A stretch of 64,000 nt of DNA from Ustilaginoidea virens. Its lineage: Eukaryota > Ascomycota > Sordariomycetes > Hypocreales > Clavicipitaceae. This document shows positions 43,217 to 55,456 of the stretch, one piece after another. The DNA lies in NCBI RefSeq assembly GCF_000687475.1, contig NC_057319.1, forward strand, positions 372,001 through 436,000. Direction: 5' to 3'. Made by a program: the position numbers and the translations under genes. Each line of letters starts with the position of its first letter. Position 1 is the stretch's first letter. The notes beneath the pieces are model-generated. The model was not told the DNA's origin, searched no databases, and was given only the letters and a program-made list of their open reading frames with translations.

Positions 43217-44887
43217 GTTTTATTGCAAGTGCGGGAATGCAAAGAAACCGAATCAAGCGAGGCGTTTCACAGCTTGCCGCGCGGGAAGGGCAGGAGAAGC
43301 AGTTGACTTTGCCCTGCCTACCTTTCGGAGTGCGAAGTACACCGCCAGACCTTGAATGTATTTATTGAGCGAAGCTGCAACTTGACGGCTGCAGATTTGA
43401 GCTGGAAGGGGGGTTTGGTGCGGGGCTCTGCCGAAAACCCCGCCATGAAGCCTTTGGGTTGGGGCCCAACTCTCTCTCTCGTGACCGGCTGGGAGTATTC
43501 AGGGGAACTACTCCGTATGGTCAATTCATTTGGACGGACAGAGTTGGAGCAGGATGACTAACGCTCCCTTCGACGCAAACCCAGCCAAATTCTACGTCTG
43601 CTCCTCGTCTCTCCCCGGACGAGGTGAATGTATAGCACTCTATTTCACATCTATTTTGCTCTCGCCGTTTGTCCTTGCCAAGTGAAATTTCATTACAATC
43701 AGAATATGAAACATGACCACCAGGCGTTGCTTCCCAGATTTGATGCGGAAAAGCGAAAAGTCTGCCGGCATCGACGGAGCAGAACATGACAGCAGGGGCT
43801 CTTCCACGGCATCATCGAGACAGACCTGACTGCGCGCCGCTCCTCACATCAGCCAGTCTTATTTCCCCTCCCGTCCATCACCCGATGCAGACACAAGACT
43901 CCTTGCTCCATTGCCAAAACCTCAACTGGACCTCGGCCTCTTGCGCCGTTGCACCGGGAGGCTCACTGAGAACCTGACGGAAGAGGAGGCCGTCCGTCAA
44001 GTTTGCTACCCACGCTGGATCCACTGGAGGCGAAGAAGCAGGCCGAATGGCCACCCCAAGGAAACGTTGACGCCAAGGTCCACCCTGAGGAAGACCACCG
44101 AGGCGGAGCGAGACGCCGTTGTGGATGGCTGGCGGTGAGAAGGCGGGGATTTCGAGGCTCGGTGGCTCTGTCGGCACGCTGTTCCTGATGACTCCCTTCC
44201 CAATACTCTTGCGGTAGGTCTAGGATATGCGCCATATACTACGACGGCAAATTCCCGTCTCGGTAGTCTACGCGGAACTGGGCCTCGTTTGGGCTCGCAA
44301 AAGCGTAAGAACAAGGAGGACGGCCTCGGGTTTGGAAATGAAATATCCACGGGGCATGTTGGCATGGTCTGCAGTCGAAACACTGTAATGGCTTGGAATT
44401 TGTGTGTAGTGCCCTTATCGCCCCTTCCTTGCAAGTAATTACGGTAGGCGAGTGTGTTTTCAGCCCCAGTAGAAAGAAACGTGCCGTGCCGTGCCTTTTC
44501 GACTTCACCACATGGAGAGTTCGGCCGAATCGCGAATTGGGCCATATTGGGGAGCGAGTTGGAAGCATACTATTAGCAACAGACTACACTAGATTCTCTC
44601 TCGCCGCCGACGTCTATAACGAAACTGCTCGAAGCCAAACTTGGATCTGCCACTATTGTACATATACGACGGTGTCACATGACTGTACCATCCTATGCTC
44701 ACAGAATACCGATGCCATGATTCTGCAAAACCTTCTACAAGAAGCCCGGGGTGCGGTCTCCGCATAGAGGAATTATATTTCAGCTGTTGACCGTGTGATG
44801 AATGCGCCAATCCATACTGGGAGTGCCCTCCTTTGATGAAAAAGGCGCGTCTTGTCGAGTTCCATTCCCAGCAGATATTACAGGTTT
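43217..44887. other. Spacer upstream of MVD1 and downstream of the V-ATPase gene
   Basis: No gene could be supported. Overlapping open frames on both strands at about 43880 to 44180 have no family resemblance. TACTCCGTATG lies near 43509. Confidence 0.4.
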
Positions 44888-45774
44888 CTAACAGGTGGCG
44901 TCCTGAGTAGCCTTGGAGTTCATGAGAAGCGCGACAATGAGACCATACAAACCTGGCGAATTTTGTCAGATATTCGAACTCTTTTTACCCAGTGGGAACG
45001 CGGAAAAACTTACCCAAAACTTCGGCGAAAATGAGAATCAAAATCATACCGACAAAGAGACGGGGTTGCTGGGCGGTACCTCGGACACCAGCGTCACCAA
45101 CAATACCAATTGCAAAACCAGCAGCAAGACCAGCGAGACCGACAGCGAGACCGGCACCAAACTGAATGAAACCAGTGTAAAGAGGGAGCTCCTGCTTCAA
45201 TCCGTCGGAAATAAGGACGGAGACGACCAAGCCATAAATACCAATAATACCAGCCATAATAACGGGAACAATGTCTGACTCTTCCCGTTAGCTTGCTGCT
45301 TCCATGAGCCCAAATGAGGGGATATGCGCACTCTTGACGATAAGATCAGGACGAAGGACACCCATAGCAGCAATGCCCACGCCAGACTTGGCGGTGCCAT
45401 ACGAGGCACCCAAGCAGGTGAAAACGATGGCGCAGGTGCAACCCATGGCACCAAAGAATGGCTGCTCATCAACGTTAGCACAGGTGATGATGGATGCGCG
45501 TCTTTTTCGCCGTGGCAGTGGCAGCCAAGCCAGCAAGGGAGAGACGTCGGTCGGGCAGCTCATCGAGGCGAAGGACTAACCGCGTAAACTGGACTATAGA
45601 GCCATCTCGGTTAGCTTGACACGATCCAGCCGATGATGACGTGCACAAGAATCGACAGAATAAGCCAGCCCAATAATACCGGAAACTTCGCTTGAGGTTC
45701 CATCCCAAGGACGATGAACCGTGGAGGAGAGGGGGATTGGGCGTGAAAACATACCAAGCTTCTGTGAAGGGCAT
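44888..45774 (-). CDS. VMA3: V-type proton ATPase 16 kDa proteolipid subunit c
   Basis: Membrane-embedded c subunit of the vacuolar proton pump rotor. Five exons: 45774-45755 (20 bases), 45593-45581 (13 bases), 45461-45332, 45274-45014 and 44952-44888; together 489 bases, 162 residues, the normal size. The first two exons and junctions give MPFTEACPVYAPFFGAMG, which matches the family start CPVYAPFFGAMG only if the 13-base microexon is included. Four transmembrane segments are visible, with the proton-carrying Glu in the last ([16 protein letters not shown]). All introns carry CTAAC-like branch sites or a GT...AG pair; the 57-base intron between exons 3 and 4 restores the standard IVKNIVPV join. 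The short N-terminus distinguishes it weakly from Vma11; sequence fits Vma3. Confidence 0.95.
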
Positions 45775-46869
45775 TTTGAAGGCTGTGGTAGAGCTGTCGA
45801 GGATCTAGAGATTGAAGAAGTGTGCTGGATCGGATCACGGACTGGAGCTTAGCTCTGCGACTGAGGCTGTAAAGAAGCGTCGGTAGCTGTTGGCCGTCTC
45901 CGTAGCGATGTCGAGTTGCGGTGGTCAATGGAGGTTTCCTTCCTTGGGAATGGCGTAACTGAACTGGTAGGCGTCAGACAGGTTTTGCCGCCTGGTGTGT
46001 GTCAAGATGATGAGTTATGTAATCCAGGTTGGGGCCGGGTAAGGTTCGGCCCCTGAACGGATCTCCACCTGAAGCAGGAGGTGGCTGCTGGCACCTGCAA
46101 CTTTCCAATGCAACTTTCCAACGAAAATTAACTCCAACTTCGAGCGATGGCAGTGAGCTCTAAGATATCGACGAGCTGGAGGAATATCAATGTTTTGCCC
46201 TTTCTTGCATCGATAGATTGGCTTTGTTCTTTTTTTCTTCGCTCTCTTAATCTGAAAGGCTGCGATGAAAGCGGGAGGAGCAGATTGCACTCATTCATAC
46301 CATGGCAGGCACATCAAGCATCCGGTATCCATTGCACGCGGAATCTGTACGCTGGGCGCCACGCCAACATCAAGGTACCGGTAACATGGACACGAATGCC
46401 CTATACGCCAGGTCCGAACAAGATGCAAGATGGCAGATTAGCATTGTGATTTTGACCACGCCAGCCTTTATCATTTGTGTCGAGGGACAGCATGCTGGGG
46501 TATTCTTGGCGACGCAAAGGGCAAATGAATGGCCAGACCGTTTTGATATCTTGGCGCTGCTGTTTAGGCGCCGCAGCAGGTGAACTCCAGGTGAACTCCA
46601 GCAGGTAAACTCCAGCAGGTAAACTCCTCTATGACGTCTCTCCACCCACAGCTGGCTCGCTCACCCGAAGGAGGGACGCTGAGCACTCCACCTTGTCCAC
46701 CTGCACAAATTGACAATTGGAGACTCCATCCCCGCCGCCCACTCCGAAATGACATGTTCCCCCTCTGCGTCGACATTGTTAAGCCCTAGATAGACTGGAA
46801 CATCCTTTTACAACTCATGGTTTCTCGTGCTAGACCCGTGGTGCATCAATTGTGCCTCGTGCCAGCGCC
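45775..46869. other. Divergent spacer between VMA3 and Sac2-like phosphatase genes
   Basis: This should hold the promoters of both genes. A short tandem GGTGAACTCCAGCA/GGTAAACTCCAGCA element (about three copies) lies at 46578 to 46628. No gene is seen. Confidence 0.5.
46578..46628. repeat. Short tandem repeat, 14 to 15 base unit
   Basis: The unit AGGTGAACTCCAGC recurs three to four times with one G/A variant in the spacer about 240 bases upstream of the Sac2-like phosphatase. Confidence 0.75.
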
Positions 46870-49851
46870 ATGCCTGGAATTGCTCGGAAGATCCTCATTT
46901 ATGCTGCCATAGATGGATTGATCATTCAGCCCACGTCGACCAAAGGACAGCGATCTTGTCCCCCTGTCAAAGTCAAATATGAAGACTCTTCCATATCGTC
47001 ACTCCCACGAGATCAGGTACCCAACCCCTCGGTTCCCGAATCATCATTTGAGGCGTTTGGCATCATTGGTGAGTTTCACACGCTGGGCAGGTAGAGAACA
47101 AGTCTCTGAGATTATCCCCCAACACCTAGGTTTGATCACGGTCTCAAGACTCAGCTACCTCGTCACAATCACTCGTCGCGAACAGGTAGCCCAGATATTT
47201 GGGTTTCCCATATATGTTGTCGCTGGAGTTGCCATCACGCCATGCAGCTCGAAACACGAGGCGAACGAATCCATCCGTAGAACATCCAAACTGCTTCAAG
47301 AAAACGCCTCCCCTGTCCTGCACGATGAACTTGAAAGCAGCGATGAGGATCCCGAGGTTTCTCTTGCTCCTCTGGAGGAAGTCGAAGACGTCGTCGCTCA
47401 AGGTGACGTTGCTCCATTAGGCTCACCTCGCAGCAGCGTAGCAGAAGATGTTATACGGCGTCGAGGAAGCTACGGTCGCTTTGCCAAACGCTGGTTCAGT
47501 AAGAGTGGATGGACCGTGGATCAGAGACGAAGCCTGGGCTTGAGTATTTCTACCGCTCATTCGCCGGCAGCGCCAGAGACAGAAGTGGTGGATCTTCATG
47601 CGACCAAGTTACCGCTTGAAAACGAGATGCGCAATCAGCGCCGTCCGACCGAGCTCCTACCAAAGTTATTGCGCACCATGCAAGTCTTTTTCGGATCTTC
47701 CAAGAGTTTCTATTTCTCTTACGATCTTGACATTACCCGGACTACCTCGCAGAATGCATGGATACCTGACCCAGATACCCCTCTGCATGCCCATGTGGAT
47801 GGGCAGTTCTTTTGGAACAGACACATCCTGGAGGGGTTTTTATCAAGGGGCCATGACCACTTGAGCTTGCCGCTGATGCAGGGCTTTGTTGGTCAGCAAA
47901 GCTTCGTCGTTGACAGCGATCCGCCCCAGGTGGTTGGCGTTGCACCTGGATCAATGGAACTTTCGGCCGTGTCTGCCCCTGAGACTTTGCCAGCATCATC
48001 CCTAAGCGGCCTGAGGGAGCAAAAAGGCCCAAGGCCTTCGGAGAAACGATATCTCATTACACTGCTATCTCGCAGGTCAATCCACCGTGCCGGGTTGAGG
48101 TACCTGCGCCGAGGGGTGAATGAAGACGGATTCACGGCCAACATGGTAGAGACTGAACAGATTCTCTCGTCCGCCACCTGGGACTCGGCATCACCTGTGC
48201 ACTCTTTTGTTCAAATTCGCGGAAGTATTCCGTTGTTTTTCACGCAATCCGCCTACTCGTTAAAGCCAGTTCCTGTGATACAGCATGACGCCGAATCGAA
48301 CTACAGGGCCTGTAGAAGGCACTTTGAAAGGCTACTCTCACAGTACAAGTCGCTGCAAATCATCAATCTGATTGAAAAGCGGGGCGTCGAGGAACCTCTT
48401 GGGACGCAGTACGAACAGAGTGTTCGACGTTTCAATGAAGAGGTGAGCGAAGCAAATAGAGTTGCCTTTGAATGGTTCGACTTTCACCATGCCTGCCGAG
48501 GAATGAAGTTTGAGAACGTAAGCCAGCTTTTGGTCAAGATGAAAGGTAGGCTGGAGGAACTAGGTAGCACAACCCAAGTGGGCGGCGAGGTCATTCAGCG
48601 ACAATCAGGCGTATTCAGGACGAACTGTATGGACTGTCTCGATCGGACAAATGTATGCCAGAGTTCCTTTGCGAAGCACATGTTGGACCTGCAACTTCAA
48701 GAGGATGGCATAGACGTCAGTGCACAGACGGACCAGGAGACTAGGTGGTTCAACACGCTGTGGGCGGACAACGGTGATGCAGTTTCCAAACAATATGCCT
48801 CGACGGCGGCCATGAAGGGCGATTATACCAGGACGAGAAGGCGAGATTACCGAGGAGCGCTCAATGACTTGGGACTGTCGCTAGCGCGATTCTACAACGG
48901 GTAAGGGAAACTCGTCTCCTGTGCCAAGCAAACGGCAAATGCCTCTTTTCAGCTTTGCTTCGTTTCTGACATTAGCGACAAAGCATGGTGAACGACTACT
49001 TCAGCCAGGCGTCCATTGACTTCTTGCTCGGCAACGTCAGCGAAAAAGTGTTTGACGAGTTTGAATGCGACATGATGACCAAAGATCCCGCAGTCTCCAT
49101 CGCCAACATGCGCCAAAGAGCCGTCGAACTCTGCCAGAAGAGAGTCGTGGCCGATGCGAGGGAGGAATTCCACGGCGGCTGGGCTCTCGTCAGTCCTAGC
49201 GCGCCGGACTTGGTCAAGTCATGGCCCATGGAAGAAGTGATTCTTCTTCTGACGGATGCTGCTCTTTACCTGTGTCGCTTCAACTGGGACGTGGATAAAG
49301 TGTCTTCCTTTGAACGTGTACATCTCGCCAACGTGACTCACATCAAGTTTGGCACCTACATCACCTCGACCGTATCCCCAGCCCATACGGACGAGATGAG
49401 GAACGTGGGGTTCGTCATCTCATACCTGACGGGAAAAAGCAACGTCAGGAGAACCAATACCCGGACATTGTCCACCGAGGGCGACATTGCACCAAATACT
49501 ACATCACCGTCCCTGTCAGACGATGACAAGGCACTGTTGGGATTTCCCAGTTTCTTCTCGTCAAAGGCAAAGTCTTCGACGACCCGAAGGCTGGCTTTCA
49601 AAGCACCATACCTTGACTCTTCCACAGCGGTAGCAGGAACACTTGGTGGGCAACAGACGGAGCTGCAGCAGGTAGTGGCAATATGCGCAGACATTGAGCG
49701 CCTAGCGCTGGGGGCCCGGCTGGGCAGAGATGGAGACGAGGAGAAGCGGTTGATGGAGAAAGGAGACATCATCTCGTTGCAGGAAGCAAAGAAGAATACG
49801 GGCTTTTTGGAACAGCTGGGCCACTCGATCAAAAAGCTGGTTTGGGCTTGA
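46870..49851 (+). CDS. SacI-domain phosphoinositide phosphatase with hSac2 domain (INPP5F/Sac2-like)
   Basis: Three exons (46870-47068, 47130-48900, 48984-49851) encode 945 residues. The Sac domain starts with LITVSRLSYLVTITRREQVAQIFGFPIYVV and contains WNRHILEGF, RRSIHRAGLRYLRRGVNEDGFTANMVETEQ and FVQIRGSIPLFF. The catalytic P-loop is CMDCLDRTN (a Cx5R motif) at about residue 566, so the phosphatase should be active. The C-terminal part (about residues 690 to 830) resembles the hSac2 homology domain of mammalian Sac2, including the FYNG...DYFSQASIDFLLGN transition and ILLLTDAALYLCRFNWDVDKV. A Ser/Asp-rich loop at about residues 100 to 170 is an insertion in the Sac domain. Sac2-type enzymes mainly remove the 4-phosphate of PtdIns4P on endosomes; the exact substrate is inference. 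The exon 3 acceptor CAAAG was chosen because only it restores frame. Confidence 0.9.
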
Positions 49852-50031
49852 TGGGTGGCACACTACCACTCGACTCTAGGCTTTTTTTTTTTTTTTTTTT
49901 TTTTTTTTTGGCCAACGAATCCCTAAGAAAAATGCCCATGTGCTATGCCTAGACAAGAGTATTCCATAACCCTTTCAATTCAAGTCACTCTTTCTTTCTG
50001 ATTGGTTGTGGGGATGGCTGTAGATTTCCAG

Positions 50032-51039
50032 TCATCCCTTGTGTATTCGATATACATGCATCTGATAGCGCATGTTCTCCAACTGAATAGGATACGACAA
50101 GCCTTCCGGCAACCTGAACCAGATGGAATCCTGAGACTCCAAGCGTTCCCACGTGGACCCTGGCGTTTCGCCTTCCAACAAGGTGTGATTGAGCAACCAC
50201 TGCATCGGGTATTTGTTCTTTTCTCTCCCAATCGCGGCCTCTGAATAGCTCCCAGGACTATCCACCACGAGCAGCAGGCTACCGTTCGGTAAGACCTGGC
50301 CGAGGCTCCTCAAGAATTGGCTCGTCTTGCCTACGCCACCGCCAGCGTATAGCTCGTTCAGGGTGAACATGAGGGTAACGAGCAGAGGTCGTGGCCCAAC
50401 CAGGTCCGTCAACTCGGTTTGCGACAAGGTCAGCACGTCGGCCTGCCTAAAGGTATACTCGAGCTGATGCGTCCCAACCAGGGGCTTGTTGGCGGCCTTG
50501 GCTGCCGCCGACGCATACTTTGACAGGGGAGGGTCGGCTGTCAGCTGGTTCTGGATTCCCGACAGGACATGCGCCCACGGCCCGGAGTCGACGAGAGTCA
50601 GGGACCCGTCGCGCCGAGTGCGCTGCAGGTACGACGCAAAGGCGACGTGCTCGGCTGCGCAGCCTCCCACACACAGCATTCCCAGCCGGTCTTGTGATTG
50701 CCCCTGCGGCGCCCCGGCGTCGGCGTCGGCGTCGGCGTGCGCTTGCTGGCGCGCGGGCAGCCGGTCCAGGTGCTCTCGGATGCCGAGCAAGACTGCGCTG
50801 TAGCACAAGGCCCGCGGGGGACTCCATCGCGCTGCATAGGCCTCCAGGTGCTCGACGTGGCCGAAGGCCTCGCCGAAGTCGCGGTCGTAGAGCGCCTGCT
50901 TGATGTGCTGCAAGAGCGCGGGGAAGCGGTCCGAGGAGAGGACGTTGGCAAAGGCGTCGGAGAAGATGTTTAGCAGTGTCTGCTGGTGCTTTCGAGGTTG
51001 CACGCGCACGGCATGAGGCGGGAGAGCGGCCGCGGCCGG

Positions 51040-51082
<43 letters not shown>

Positions 51083-51150
51083 TGCGTTGGTGAGGTCTTG
51101 GCAGGCGGGCGATGCTTCTTCTTGCTGGCTGGGGACGCGCGGCTGCCCAT
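50032..51150 (-). CDS. BMT6: 25S rRNA (uridine-N3)-methyltransferase, Bmt6-like
   Basis: A single exon encodes 372 residues. It matches the fungal family of yeast Bmt6, which methylates a uridine in 25S rRNA. The N-terminus is a basic leader with a run of Thr encoded by a (GTCGTG)n array. The conserved block starts at QQTLLNIFSDAFANVL, with DRDFGEAFG and EAYAARWSPPRALCYSAVL. The SAM-binding loop is MLCVGGCAAEHVAFASYL (motif I Gly-Gly), with SLTLVDSGPW as the acidic strand end. A long Ala/Asp insertion (ADADADAGA) lies between. LLVTLMFTLNELY and SLLLVVDSPGSYSE are the later Rossmann strands. Neighbours give no hint of function. The assignment to Bmt6 rather than its paralogue Bmt5 rests on general resemblance. 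Confidence 0.75.
51040..51086. repeat. In-frame hexanucleotide repeat (GTCGTG)n coding for polythreonine
   Basis: The repeat lies in the first exon of the Bmt6-like gene and encodes a run of about fourteen Thr on the minus strand. Length variation in this disordered leader would be tolerated in frame. Confidence 0.85.
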
Positions 51151-52136
51151 TTCTCAGGGAAGGGCGGACAAGGGGAGAGGGAGGTCAGGAAGACGTTTGG
51201 ATGGGGTTCTTGGGATCCGCGGCGCTTGGGGTTTTTGCTGGGTTGGGGTCTGGGCCTTGGACTTGGACTTGGACTTGGCGGGGCTGCGGGCTGCGGGCTG
51301 CGGGCTGCCGTTTTCGCATCTTGTGTGCCGTTTTCGCTTTTTGCGTTTGCTGTTGGCGACGATTTGCTTGCTGTTGCGGCGTACAGAGTTTATTTAGATA
51401 CTCGGTACACGGCGAAGCCTTGGGCAAGTATCTAATCCGACAAATGATACGGTGAGCTTCCAAGGCATTTGGAAGCCGAAGCCATCGACGCGTTGTACAT
51501 CTAATCTAACGGAGTAAGGAGTACAATCCGCGTGCAATTAATTGCATTGAGACACGGAAGGTTTGCCTCTGGTCCGCCAGTTCTTTCCCTGACCCCGAGA
51601 GTGGGTTGGTTGGGGTTGGCTAGGCTTATCCATATCCATCAAGCAAGCATTCTTCTCATTTCTACCCACGGATGACCAACAAAAACTGCCGTGAGTCGTA
51701 CATGCATGTACCTTTTGGAGTACCTGTCAGGTACCGAAGCTGTCTGCCCGTTGAGAGAACACAACCAGCTCTTTCCCCCCCGAGTGGCAAGGCATGGCAT
51801 AATATGGCCGAGCCAGCAGGTAGGTACCGGGAACCTTTGGTAGATGGTCTAAAGTACATTCCTCCCTCGTACCGCTGACATTTTGCGACACCGGACCCGC
51901 CGGGTAAAATTCCATGACATAACCCCTCACTCAGCAAATTCCCACCGCTGCATGCTATGTATTACCACGATGGCCATCACTCTCTCTTCCCCCCGCTCCC
52001 TCCCTCCCTCCTGCCCTTTCCTAATACCCCTCCATTACCCCTCCGTCCTTCCTTTGGCTGCGGGCTGCTTTTTCTCTCCTCTCCTCTCTTCATCATTCCC
52101 ATAGTACTATACAACCGCCTTGCAAGACCGCCCAAC
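51151..52136. other. Divergent spacer between Bmt6-like and transketolase genes
   Basis: This holds both promoters. It contains a (TTGGAC)n/(GGGCTGC)n patch at 51255 to 51310 and pyrimidine-rich sequence from 51985 to 52090, immediately upstream of transketolase, a common feature of strongly expressed fungal genes. No gene is seen. Confidence 0.5.
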
Positions 52137-54714
52137 ATGGCTCACAGCGAGATTGATCAGTTGGCCATCAACACCATCCGCCTGCTTGCGGTACGTTGAG
52201 CTTGACCTACCCCGCCGCCTTTTCCCTCCGCCCCGCCATGATGCCTTCCAGGGTTGCCCTGTAACGGGTCGCCGTCGCGAAACATGGGGGTTTGTGCCTC
52301 GAAATGGAAAAAATCCTCAATCATGAGAATGCAGCTCCAGGCAGCAGGCCATTTCGTGGATGGAGCCATGACTGACAGGGCCTCAACAATGTCCAGGCCG
52401 ATGCCACCTTCAACAGCAATTCGGGACACCCCGGTGCTCCCATGTAAGTGTCCCGCTGCAAGAGCTCGTCCGTGTCGTCATGTCGCCCGCGTCGCCCGTG
52501 TGAGATCTTTTTCACTGACGCATGAGTTTCAGGGGCATGGCACCGATTGCCCATGTGCTATTCAACAAATTCATGAGATTCAACCCAAAGAATCCCAAAT
52601 GGTTAAATCGGGATCGATTCGTTCTTTCGTAAGTTCCTGCTCTCGAATACGGCAAGAAAAAAAAATCGAGGGGGGGGGGGGGGGGGGGGCGGCCAGGAGC
52701 TTACATGAGTGGCGAGCATAGCAATGGCCACGCCTGCATGCTGCAATATGCTGTGCTGCACCTTTTCGGCTATGACGTGACCATTCAAGATCTCAAGGAC
52801 TTCAGAGTGAGTGTCTCGCATGGTTGCCAGCTTAAGTTTCCCACTGCTAAACTTGTCTAGACAGTCGACAGCAAAACTCCTGGCCACCCCGAGGCCCATG
52901 ATACCCCCGGAATCGAGGTCACCACTGGTCCACTTGGCCAGGGTATCTGCAACGCCGTTGGCTTGGCTATGGCTCAAGCTCACACTGCCGCCACCTTCAA
53001 CAAGCCCGGATTTGATGTTGTTGACAACTACACTTACTGCTTTCTCGGTGATGGTTGCTTGATGGAAGGCGTCTCGAGCGAAGCCTGCTCTCTGGCTGGT
53101 CATCTTCAGCTAGGCAACCTCATCGCCGTGTGGGATGACAACCAAATTTCCATCGATGGCAGCACAAACTGCGCCTTCACTGAAGACGTCGTCAAGCGAT
53201 ACGAGGCCTACGGCTGGCACGTCGAGCACGTTCAGGATGGTAACACGGATCTTGCCGGCATGGAAGCTGCTCTCAAGCGGTGCCAGCAGGTCAAGGACAA
53301 GCCCTCTTTGATCAAGCTCACAACCACCATCGGATTTGGCTCCCTGCAAGAGGGCACCCACGGTGTCCACGGCTCTCCCCTCAAGGCTGATGACATTAAG
53401 CAGCTCAAGGAGAAGTGGAACTTTCCTCAGGAGCCCTTTTACGTTCCCAAAGAGGTTTACGAGCTCTATGGCAAGCACTCCTCTGAGGGTGCCGTCCTGG
53501 AAGAGAAGTGGAACCAGCTGGTGTCCAAGTATGCTGAGAGCTTCCCCAAGGAGTACGCCGACCTCCAGCGACGTCTGAAGGGAGATCTTCCCCAGGGCTG
53601 GGAGAAGAACTTGCCCGTGTATACGCCTTCAGACTCCGCTGTGGCTTCCCGTAAGCTTTCTGAGACCGTTTTGAGCAAGATCGAGTCTTCCATCCCAGAA
53701 CTCTTTGGCGGGTCTGCGGACTTGACTGGCTCCAACCTGACGCGCTGGAAGTCTGCAGTTGACTTCCAGCCCGAAGCCACTGGGCTCGGCAACTACGCTG
53801 GCCGGTATGTGCGGTATGGAGTTCGTGAACACGCCATGGGTGCCATCATGAACGGCCTTGCCGCCTATGGCACCATTCTCCCCTATGGGGGCACTTTTCT
53901 CAACTTTGTCTCGTACGCTGCAGGTGCTGTCCGTCTGTCCGCCCTGTCCGGCGTGCGCCTCATCTGGGTTGCTACCCACGATTCCATCGGTCTGGGAGAA
54001 GACGGCCCTACTCACCAGCCTATCGAGACCCTGGCTCATTTCCGTGCTCTCCCCAATTGCATGGTTTGGCGTCCAGCTGACGGCAACGAGACCAGTGCGG
54101 CCTACTACGTTGCTCTGACTTCCAAGCACACCCCCTCCATCTTGGCTCTCTCCCGACAGAACCTGCCTCAGCTCGAGGGTTCCACCGTCGACAAGGCTTC
54201 AAAGGGTGGTTATGTCCTTCGTGAAGTCCCCGGCGCCAACATTACCCTCGTCTCCACTGGTTCCGAGGTCTCCATTTGCCTGGAGGCTGCCAAGTACCTT
54301 GGGGATAACCATGGCATCAAGGCTCGTATTGTTTCTATTCCCTGCTTTGAGGTCTTTGATGCCCAAACCAAGGAGTACAGACTCTCCGTCCTGCCCGACG
54401 GCGTCCCCTCTCTGTCTGTCGAAGTCATGAGCACAATGGGTTGGGAGCGGTACACTCACGAGCAGTTTGGTCTCAACCGATTCGGTGCCTCTGGTGCCTA
54501 CAAGGATGTCTACAAGGTAAGGGAGTCTTTTCTTTTGGCCCCCAGAAAGAAAACTTTACAGAGGGATCTTGGGTGACTAATCTACCGCTGGATGCAGAAA
54601 TTTGAGTTCACACCCGAGGGCGTTGCCAAGCGCGCTGTTGCCACGGTCGATTTCTGGAAAGATGTCCCCCATGTTCGCTCGCCCGTCAACCGGGCTTTCC
54701 AGCAACTGATTTAA
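52137..54714 (+). CDS. TKL1: Transketolase
   Basis: Thiamine-diphosphate enzyme of the non-oxidative pentose phosphate pathway that moves two-carbon units between sugar phosphates. Six exons (52137-52190, 52397-52443, 52533-52628, 52722-52806, 52861-54516, 54598-54714) encode 684 residues, the normal length. The ThDP/Mg motif is visible as [15 protein letters not shown] ... [10 protein letters not shown] near residues 150 to 190. The conserved His of SGHPGAPM is built across exons 2 and 3. The catalytic Glu is in [13 protein letters not shown], and LSRQNLPQL and the C-terminal [11 protein letters not shown] are intact. The first five exons carry the expected order [29 protein letters not shown]. 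The intron before exon 4 is rich in G and A runs. The stop is followed at once by poly-A. Gene is complete. Confidence 0.97.
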
Positions 54715-55456
54715 AAAAAAAAAAAAATACGTAATATTTGTAATGACGTTTGGGCGCGAACTCTTGACATAAAATCTTTCTGCGCTTATACTGGGACGAA
54801 AAAATTGTTACCCAATCGACATTGATGATGAGAGCATAGGGGCCGACGGAAGTCGGAACGGGTTTGAAAGTTATATTTAGAAAATGCCCTTATTCAATGG
54901 CAATTAACATGATATGAGGATGCCACTTGCGAGTTACAAAACAGAGGCACGTGGGCTAGCTAGCCACTAATCCGTGCAACATGGTTGGTGATGGATGTGT
55001 GTAGGAATACATGACTGGATTGAACCCCCCAAACTCCACGCTAATGAAGATGATTTCATGAGAATCGTGTCCAAGAAAGGCAAGAAAAAGACGGGCAGCT
55101 GTCCCACTAGCCAGGTCGGTCGGGAAAAGGTGCATGAAGAAGGAGTCTTGAGTAGTTGGTAGCCTTGGGGAGAAGCAGCGCCCAGTGATTTTGTTTTGAC
55201 GCGTATGATGCGTACTCGGGTACTCTGGCCATTCTTGCCAGTGCGCCGAGAATCTGCCACTGGGTCGGCTGGGCCGCCGGGTGATTGTTGACGGTTGACG
55301 GTTGACGGTTGACGGTTGACGGTTGACGGTTGACGGGTGATGGATGATTGGTGATGGAAGATTGGTGATTGCATAGTAGTCGACTTGGCCAAGGTTTGCC
55401 GCCTGTGGAATTCTTGCTTGCTCCGAGCTTAGGCAGACCATGTAGCAAAAGCAGCA
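54715..55456. other. Convergent spacer with a 7-base tandem repeat
   Basis: This lies between transketolase and a small uncharacterised gene transcribed toward it. The only structure seen is the GTTGACG repeat. Confidence 0.5.
55285..55336. repeat. Tandem repeat, 7-base unit (GTTGACG)
   Basis: About seven copies are visible. The plus strand reads GTTGACG repeatedly; both strands give spurious short open frames (for example VNRQPST repeats). Confidence 0.9.

Noticed and set aside
43878..44177. Overlapping 75 to 99 codon frames between MVD1 and VMA3
   Set aside because: Frames on both strands are similar in length with no motif; frame-joining gave no known domain.
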